Shown here: piece after piece, positions 59,142 through 64,000 of the stretch
Position numbering within the stretch: position 1 is the stretch's first letter
Layout: each line of letters starts with the position of its first letter
Source: Anaeromicropila populeti
GTDB taxonomy: Bacteria; Bacillota; Clostridia; Lachnospirales; Lachnospiraceae
Direction of reading: 5' to 3'
Assembly: GCF_900112775.1 (NCBI RefSeq)
Contig: NZ_FOYZ01000014.1
Coordinates: forward strand, 2,267 to 66,266
Length of the DNA: 64,000 bases
Made by a program: the position numbers and the translations under genes
The notes under the pieces: generated by a model
Databases searched by the model: none
Told to the model about the DNA's origin: nothing
What the model saw: only the letters and a program-made list of their open reading frames with translations

Positions 59142-59200
59142 TCCCCTTGCATATATTTTACAGATGACTAAGTCACGTGAATATACGGAAGGGGATTTTT
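59142..59200 (+). promoter_or_regulatory. Terminator-like hairpin that includes the spoIVA ribosome site
   Basis: TCCCCTT (59142-59148) pairs with AAGGGGA (59189-59195), with further ATATA/TATA pairing inside, and five T follow directly before the ATG at 59201. The 3' arm is also the only ribosome-binding sequence of spoIVA. Confidence 0.55.
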
Positions 59201-60676
59201 ATGGACAATTTTGATGTATATAATGATATTTCAGAGCGGACAAATGGGGAAATATACATAGGGGTGGTAGGACCTGTGAGAACCGGTAAGTCAACGTTTA
59301 TTAAAAGATTTATGGATTTACTGGTTATTCCAAATATAGAGGATGTACATAGCAAAGAGCGTGCGATTGATGAACTTCCACAAAGTGCGGCCGGGAAAAC
59401 CATTATGACAACGGAACCAAAATTTATTCCAAAGGAAGCAACGGAAATACGGATATCAGATGATAAAAAGGTAAATATCCGCTTAATTGATTGTGTTGGG
59501 TATATGGTTGAAGGAGCCCAGGGGCATATTGAGAATGAGCAGGAACGGATGGTGAAAACACCTTGGTTTGAACATGAAATTCCGTTTACGGAGGCAGCAG
59601 AGTTAGGTACGAAAAAAGTAATTAATGACCATTCTACCATTGGGTGTGTGATTACAACAGATGGAAGCTTTGGAGATATTCCAAGAGAAGGTTATCTGGC
59701 CGCAGAGGAAAAAACCATCAGTGAATTAAAAAAGCTGGGAAAACCATTTATTGTATTATTAAATACCAACCGTCCATATTCTGAGGATACCATCCGGATG
59801 GGAGAAGCGATGGAGGAGAAATACGATGTAACGGTTCTCCCAGTCAATTGCGAGCAGCTTCGTAAAGATGATGTTACAAAAATAATGGAGCGTGTATTAT
59901 CTGTTTTTCCAATTGCTCAAATTGACTTTTATATGCCTAAGTGGGTAGAGATGTTAACAGAGGATCATCCTTTGAAGCAGGATTTGATTAAAAGTATCAA
60001 AGATGTGCTGAAGAAATTGTCTTTGATTAAAGATGTAAATTACGAAAATATGGGGATAGACAGTGAATACATGAAAAAACTGAAGTTAGATGAAATTGAT
60101 ATGAAAACAGGTCATATTAATATTACTATCGAATTTGACGACAGATACTATTACCAGATTTTAAGTGAACTGATTGGGGAAACGATTTCGGGTGAATATG
60201 AGTTTATTTCTAAAATAAAGGAATTGGCAGAGAAAAAGCATGAGTATGCCAAGGTTGGGAATGCCTGTGCTGATGTCAGAATAAAAGGCTACGGAGTAGT
60301 AACCCCTTCGATGGGTGAAATTACAATTGAGGAGCCTGAGATTATAAAACATGGCAATAAGTATGGAGTAAAAATTAAAGCGACAGCACCTTCTATCCAT
60401 ATGATTAATGCCAATATTGAAACGGAAATAGCTCCGATTGTAGGAAGTGAGGAGCAAGCAGCGGATTTAATTCAGTATATTAATGATAATTCAAAGGATG
60501 AACCAAGTGGGATATGGGAAACTAATATTTTTGGGAAATCCATTCAGCAGCTTGTGGAAGAAGGAATCAATAATAAAATTAATAAACTGACAGATGAAAG
60601 CCAGATGAAATTGCAGGAAACAATTCAGAAGGTTATTAATGACAGTAATGGTGGCCTTGTGTGTATCATTATATAG
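59201..60676 (+). CDS. spoIVA: Stage IV sporulation protein A
   Basis: 491 residues, close to the Bacillus subtilis length of 492. This ATPase forms the basement layer of the spore coat on the forespore surface. DNFDVYNDISERTNGEIYIG begins the protein, GVVGPVRTGKSTFIKRFMDL is the Walker A region, and DCVGYMVEGAQGH and MVKTPWFEHEIPFTEAAELGT follow. The C-terminus SNGGLVCIII is typical for anchoring. ATG 59201 is supported by GGAAGGGGA; the ORF upstream to 59177 is inside the hairpin. Confidence 0.97.
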   Translation: MDNFDVYNDISERTNGEIYIGVVGPVRTGKSTFIKRFMDLLVIPNIEDVHSKERAIDELPQSAAGKTIMTTEPKFIPKEATEIRISDDKKVNIRLIDCVGYMVEGAQGHIENEQERMVKTPWFEHEIPFTEAAELGTKKVINDHSTIGCVITTDGSFGDIPREGYLAAEEKTISELKKLGKPFIVLLNTNRPYSEDTIRMGEAMEEKYDVTVLPVNCEQLRKDDVTKIMERVLSVFPIAQIDFYMPKWVEMLTEDHPLKQDLIKSIKDVLKKLSLIKDVNYENMGIDSEYMKKLKLDEIDMKTGHINITIEFDDRYYYQILSELIGETISGEYEFISKIKELAEKKHEYAKVGNACADVRIKGYGVVTPSMGEITIEEPEIIKHGNKYGVKIKATAPSIHMINANIETEIAPIVGSEEQAADLIQYINDNSKDEPSGIWETNIFGKSIQQLVEEGINNKINKLTDESQMKLQETIQKVINDSNGGLVCIII

Positions 60677-60719
60677 TCAGACAGGTTAAGAATGGCGTGG
60701 TGAAATGTAATTAATTGTA

Positions 60720-60760
60720 AGAGGTATTATTCGAGTATTGTAGAATAATATCTCTTTTTG
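60720..60760 (+). terminator. Terminator after spoIVA
   Basis: AGAGGTATTATTC (60720-60732) pairs with GAATAATATCTCT (60743-60755) with one G-U pair, followed by T. From 60761 to 60854 I see nothing else. Confidence 0.92.
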
Positions 60761-60854
60761 TGCTATAATAAAAATAGAGAATTTATATAAAGTGCGCATG
60801 TTTTTGGGACAAGCAGATTGATTACATTATTTTAAAAGAAAGTATGACACATTG

Positions 60855-60883
60855 TTGACAAAAACTAGAATAATTGCTATAAT
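60855..60883 (+). promoter_or_regulatory. Perfect consensus promoter of the NlpC/P60 gene
   Basis: TTGACA (60855-60860), 17 bp, TATAAT (60878-60883). Confidence 0.85.
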
Positions 60884-60976
60884 AAGTACGTAATAAATTT
60901 AATACTTTTGTAACAATATTAAAACGAAATTTTCAAATTGATGATAGAACCAAGAGATTATTTTAGGAGGCAGAAT

Positions 60977-62236
60977 ATGAAAAAGCACCTATGGATGATT
61001 GGCGTTGCAGGATTAACTGGCATTACGCTATTAGCCATTTCAAATCTTAATGCATCTGTGATATCCACTGAGATTCCTATGGCAGGAATAGAGTTATCCC
61101 TAGATAAATATTATACCGCAGACCCGCTGAGCAGTCCGACACCGGCAGAGGAGGACAGCACTGATGTTATAGAGAATACGGAAAGTACTGATAATACAGT
61201 TGTTGTACCAGATGTGGAGGCTGAAGAAGCTGCGCAAGAAGAGGAAGAGACTACAGAAGAAGAGGTAGATATAAAAAGCCTTATTTCCAATATGAATTAT
61301 GACAGATTAGGTATTGCAAAGGTTGACAACTATTTAAATATCCGGCAGAAGCCAAGTATGGATGCAAAAATTATTGGAAAGCTTCCTAAGGATGCAGGCT
61401 GCCATATATATAGTATTAAAAATGGATGGGCTAAGATTGTTTCAGGAAAAGTAACAGGATATGTATCCAGTGAATTTTTGGTTACAGATGAAGAGGCAGA
61501 ACAGTATGCCCTTGAAGTTGGAACGTTAGTAGCTACCGTTAATACAGAAACTTTGAATGCAAGATTTTTACCTAGTGTGGATTCTAGTATTTATACGCTG
61601 GTTCCAGTGGAAGAAGATTTGGAAGTAGTAAAGGAAGATTTGTCTAAAAAGTATATTACTTCATTTATAGAAAAGCATTTTTCAGGTGAGGATGAGAAAT
61701 ACATTGAAAATGTAGACCAGTCTGACATGAATAAGCAATTAGAAGACTGGGTATGTGTTACAATTGATAATGAAAAAGTATTTGTGGCAAAGGAATTTGT
61801 TACGATTTCTTATCAGTTAAAGAAGGCTGTGTTTGTTGAAGAATTGGCAGAGGATGGTTCTAGCGGAGTATCTTCTCTACGGGCCAGGATGGTACAGTTT
61901 GCAAAACAATATTTAGGGAATAGGTATGTATATGGAGGAACCAGTTTGACAGGAGGAATTGATTGTTCTGGATTTATGATGAGAATCTATCAGAATTTTG
62001 GTTATTCTATTCCTAGAACGTCAGCAGCTCAAAGTTCTTATGCAAGAACAATTAGTGCTTCAGAAGCTAAGCCAGGAGATTTATTTTTCTATGGTAACGG
62101 AAGCCGGGTTTCCCATGTTGCTATGTACATTGGTAATGGTCAGGTTATTCATGCAAGTAATCCGAAAAGTGGTATTAAGATTTCTAATGCTTACTATAGA
62201 ACACCTATGAAGGTTGGAAGAATTATTAATGATTAA
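60977..62236 (+). CDS. Secreted SH3b-NlpC/P60 peptidoglycan endopeptidase
   Basis: 419 residues. A signal peptide (about 1-27) is followed by an acidic Thr/Glu-rich spacer. Then come two SH3b-type wall-binding repeats (NYLNIRQKPSMDAKIIGKLP, and a second around ETLNARFLPSVDSS). A C-terminal NlpC/P60 cysteine peptidase starts at about residue 308. Catalytic residues are C330 in GGIDCSGFMM, H380 in SHVAMYIG and H392 in VIHASN. It likely cuts stem peptides during wall remodelling. ATG 60977 follows TAGGAGG by 6 nt. Confidence 0.93.
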   Translation: MKKHLWMIGVAGLTGITLLAISNLNASVISTEIPMAGIELSLDKYYTADPLSSPTPAEEDSTDVIENTESTDNTVVVPDVEAEEAAQEEEETTEEEVDIKSLISNMNYDRLGIAKVDNYLNIRQKPSMDAKIIGKLPKDAGCHIYSIKNGWAKIVSGKVTGYVSSEFLVTDEEAEQYALEVGTLVATVNTETLNARFLPSVDSSIYTLVPVEEDLEVVKEDLSKKYITSFIEKHFSGEDEKYIENVDQSDMNKQLEDWVCVTIDNEKVFVAKEFVTISYQLKKAVFVEELAEDGSSGVSSLRARMVQFAKQYLGNRYVYGGTSLTGGIDCSGFMMRIYQNFGYSIPRTSAAQSSYARTISASEAKPGDLFFYGNGSRVSHVAMYIGNGQVIHASNPKSGIKISNAYYRTPMKVGRIIND

Positions 62237-62249
62237 TTAAAATAGTAAA

Positions 62250-62296
62250 GATGTTTTCATCCAAAGCGTAACTGGCTGGGTGAAAGCATCTTTTTA
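62250..62296 (+). terminator. Terminator after the NlpC/P60 gene
   Basis: AGATGTTTTCATCC (62250-62263) pairs with GGGTGAAAGCATCT (62278-62291), allowing G-U pairs, followed by T5. Confidence 0.85.
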
Positions 62297-62432
62297 TTTG
62301 CTGGGTAATTACTATTTAGAATAGCAAAACTCTTTTTCGAATGGCGGTTGAATTGAAGGAATAATTTATGTATAATGTACTATGCAATGGAGTCAGGGAA
62401 AACTGGAATTATTATGGAAGGGGAGAGATAGA

Positions 62433-64000
62433 ATGGAATATGTAATAGGGGTATTTGCAGTTCTTCTTATACTTTTTATTAAAATATTATATGATGCAAG
62501 AAATACAGAGAAGCAGAATTTATATATGCTGAAAAAGGGATGGGGGAATGTGCCACAGCAAGAATATACAGATGAAAAGTTTCAATCCTTAAAATACTAT
62601 TATTTATGCAATAGAAGAGAAAACCTGGATGTGGATGACATTACATGGAATGACGTTGATATGGATTCTATTTTTATGCTGTTAAATAATACAAAATCAT
62701 CAATAGGTGAAGAATATCTGTATTCTATTTTACATCACTTGGAATATTCAAAAGAGGAATTAGAAAAAAGAGAAGAACTGATACAGCTTTTTCAGAAAAA
62801 TGAAGTGGTTAGAGAAAAATTGCAGGCTTCTTTTCTGCAAATGGGGAAACTGCACAATATTTCTTTTTACCAATATGTGAGTGCCATGAAGGATATTGTT
62901 ACAAAAAAAACGTACAGGCATCATATACTGGCGGCATGCCTAATTGGCTGCTTGGGCTGGATTTTTGTTGCAGCGCTGTCTGGTTTTACGCTTGCACCTG
63001 CAATTATAGGAACAATAGCTTTTGTCTGCATCAACATTGTCCAATATTATAAAAGAAAAGCAGAGATTGAAAAATATTTTACCGTATTATCATATATATT
63101 AAGGCTTTTGTATAGTGTAAAAAAGATAGTGAAGCTTGGATTGCCAGAATTGAAAAAATATGAAACCGAACTGCAAAAAAATATGAAGGCTTTTCAAAAA
63201 TTTCAGTCACAAGCCAGGTTTCTATTTAGCGGAAAAAATATGACTGGCAGTTTGGCTGATGTTATTTTAGATTATGAAAAAATGTTATTTCATACCGATT
63301 TAATTAAGTTTGACAATATGGTTTTAGAGGTGAAGAATAAACAAAATGAGTTGAACCAGCTGTTTGAAATAATTGGACTATTAGATAGTATGCTGGCAGT
63401 TGCTTCCTTCCGCGCTTTAGTAAAGGAGCATTACTGTAGTCCTGTATTGAAAAAGGGAAGTAGACCAGAGATTTCAATAGATGGGATGTATCATCCGATG
63501 ATTTCAGAACCAGTTGCGAATTCTATTTCAGAAAAGCAATGTGTACTGATTACTGGTTCCAATGCATCTGGTAAGTCAACCTTTATAAAGACAATTGCAA
63601 TTAATGCAATTCTGGCACAGACCATTCATACCTGTTTATGTGAAAAGTATGAAGCGAGTTACTTTAAAGTATATTCCTCTATGGCTTTACAGGATAATTT
63701 ACTGGGAAAAGAAAGCTATTATATTGTTGAAATAAAATCACTAAAACGTATTATGGATCAGTTAACAGAAGAGATTCCTACACTTTGTTTTGTGGATGAG
63801 GTGCTCAGAGGTACGAATACATTAGAGCGGATTGCTGCTTCTTCCCAAATCCTAAAAGGGTTTTCTAGAGGGAACGTGATTTGTTTTGCAGCTACTCATG
63901 ATATTGAGCTGACTTATATTTTAGAAAAATATTATTCTAATTATCATTTTCAGGAGCAAATAAAAGATAACGAAATACTATTTGATTATACCCTTTATAA
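62433..64000 (+). CDS. Membrane-associated MutS-like ATPase, 3' truncated
   Basis: Open from ATG 62433 (GGAAGGGGAG upstream) to the window edge: 522 codons, C-terminus missing. A hydrophobic N-terminal helix and a helical hairpin (about residues 165-205) suggest membrane attachment. The MutS ATPase core follows: VLITGSNASGKSTFIKTIA (Walker A near 372-390), FVDEVLRGTNTLERIAASSQIL (Walker B and signature) and FAATHDIELTYIL. The mismatch-binding domain of MutS is absent, so it belongs to the MutS-related MutS5/YshD-like membrane group with unknown function rather than mismatch repair. Confidence 0.85.
   Translation, partial: MEYVIGVFAVLLILFIKILYDARNTEKQNLYMLKKGWGNVPQQEYTDEKFQSLKYYYLCNRRENLDVDDITWNDVDMDSIFMLLNNTKSSIGEEYLYSILHHLEYSKEELEKREELIQLFQKNEVVREKLQASFLQMGKLHNISFYQYVSAMKDIVTKKTYRHHILAACLIGCLGWIFVAALSGFTLAPAIIGTIAFVCINIVQYYKRKAEIEKYFTVLSYILRLLYSVKKIVKLGLPELKKYETELQKNMKAFQKFQSQARFLFSGKNMTGSLADVILDYEKMLFHTDLIKFDNMVLEVKNKQNELNQLFEIIGLLDSMLAVASFRALVKEHYCSPVLKKGSRPEISIDGMYHPMISEPVANSISEKQCVLITGSNASGKSTFIKTIAINAILAQTIHTCLCEKYEASYFKVYSSMALQDNLLGKESYYIVEIKSLKRIMDQLTEEIPTLCFVDEVLRGTNTLERIAASSQILKGFSRGNVICFAATHDIELTYILEKYYSNYHFQEQIKDNEILFDYTLY

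Noticed and set aside
1-64000. tRNA or rRNA genes
   Set aside because: None was recognised by its T-loop or by conserved rRNA segments in any intergenic region. A tRNA scan was not possible here.

Overview
The window looks like the chromosome of a low-GC, spore-forming, plant-polysaccharide-degrading anaerobe of the Clostridia, most likely the Lachnospiraceae (relatives of Lachnoclostridium phytofermentans). The reasons are AT-rich codon use, strong AGGAGG ribosome sites, sigma-A promoters with 17-bp spacers, spoIIM and spoIVA, a CBM3 cellulose-binding module on a Thr-Pro linker, a complete L-arabinose operon, an intracellular GH43 enzyme and a sodium-pump decarboxylase operon. The species is inferred from gene content only. 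No tRNA or rRNA gene was recognised.

Layout. 1-0.5 kb: C-terminus of a secreted CBM3 enzyme. 0.8-10.9 kb: housekeeping genes (aspartate aminotransferase, proC, Nudix hydrolase, spoIIM, DAHP synthase, Ca2+/Na+ exchanger, Ig-like wall protein, D-Ala-D-Ala carboxypeptidase, scpAB, phosphoesterase). 11.0-20.6 kb: arabinose region with araR, araA, araB, araD and a small transaldolase, then an unusual gene that fuses a metallophosphoesterase to a sugar-binding-protein domain, then GH43. Two matching operator-like sites lie at the araR and araA promoters. 20.6-22.0 kb: CRISPR array with 20 repeats and no cas genes in the window. 22.0-22.2 kb: an ideal promoter and a strong terminator enclosing about 180 nt, either a small RNA or an attenuator.

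22.4-36.0 kb: a 12-gene operon on one strand. It carries a nucleotide-heptose pathway (SIS isomerase, heptose-7-phosphate kinase, a SIS-GmhB fusion, nucleotidyltransferase) with a class III aminotransferase, an IMPase-like phosphatase, a zinc dehydrogenase, a GT2 glycosyltransferase, an NAD-dependent epimerase, a cytoplasmic GH35-type enzyme, a PHP phosphoesterase and a MATE exporter. It looks like a biosynthetic cluster for an exported amino- or heptose-containing glycoside. It is bracketed by the intact CRISPR array on one side and, on the other, by an IS110 transposase remnant and two decayed repeats of the same CRISPR family.

37.0-43.6 kb: a second D-Ala-D-Ala carboxypeptidase, then an operon for a biotin-dependent, sodium-translocating decarboxylase that carries both an acyl-CoA (12S-type) and a 2-oxoacid (5S-type) carboxyltransferase. 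43.6-64 kb: conserved Firmicutes core: ylxM-ffh-rpsP-khpA-rimM-trmD-rplS, two signal-peptidase-like genes around rbgA (the first lacks the nucleophilic serine), rnhB, an FlhB-like gene, yraN, pgeF, prs, a PDZ/Fe-S protein, der, plsY, gpsA, spoIVA, an NlpC/P60 hydrolase and a truncated MutS-like ATPase at the right edge.

The observations most worth following are the phosphoesterase/sugar-binding fusion, the heptose biosynthetic operon with its leader RNA, the pseudo-signal-peptidase, and two genes with good ribosome sites but only AUA or AUU as possible starts.
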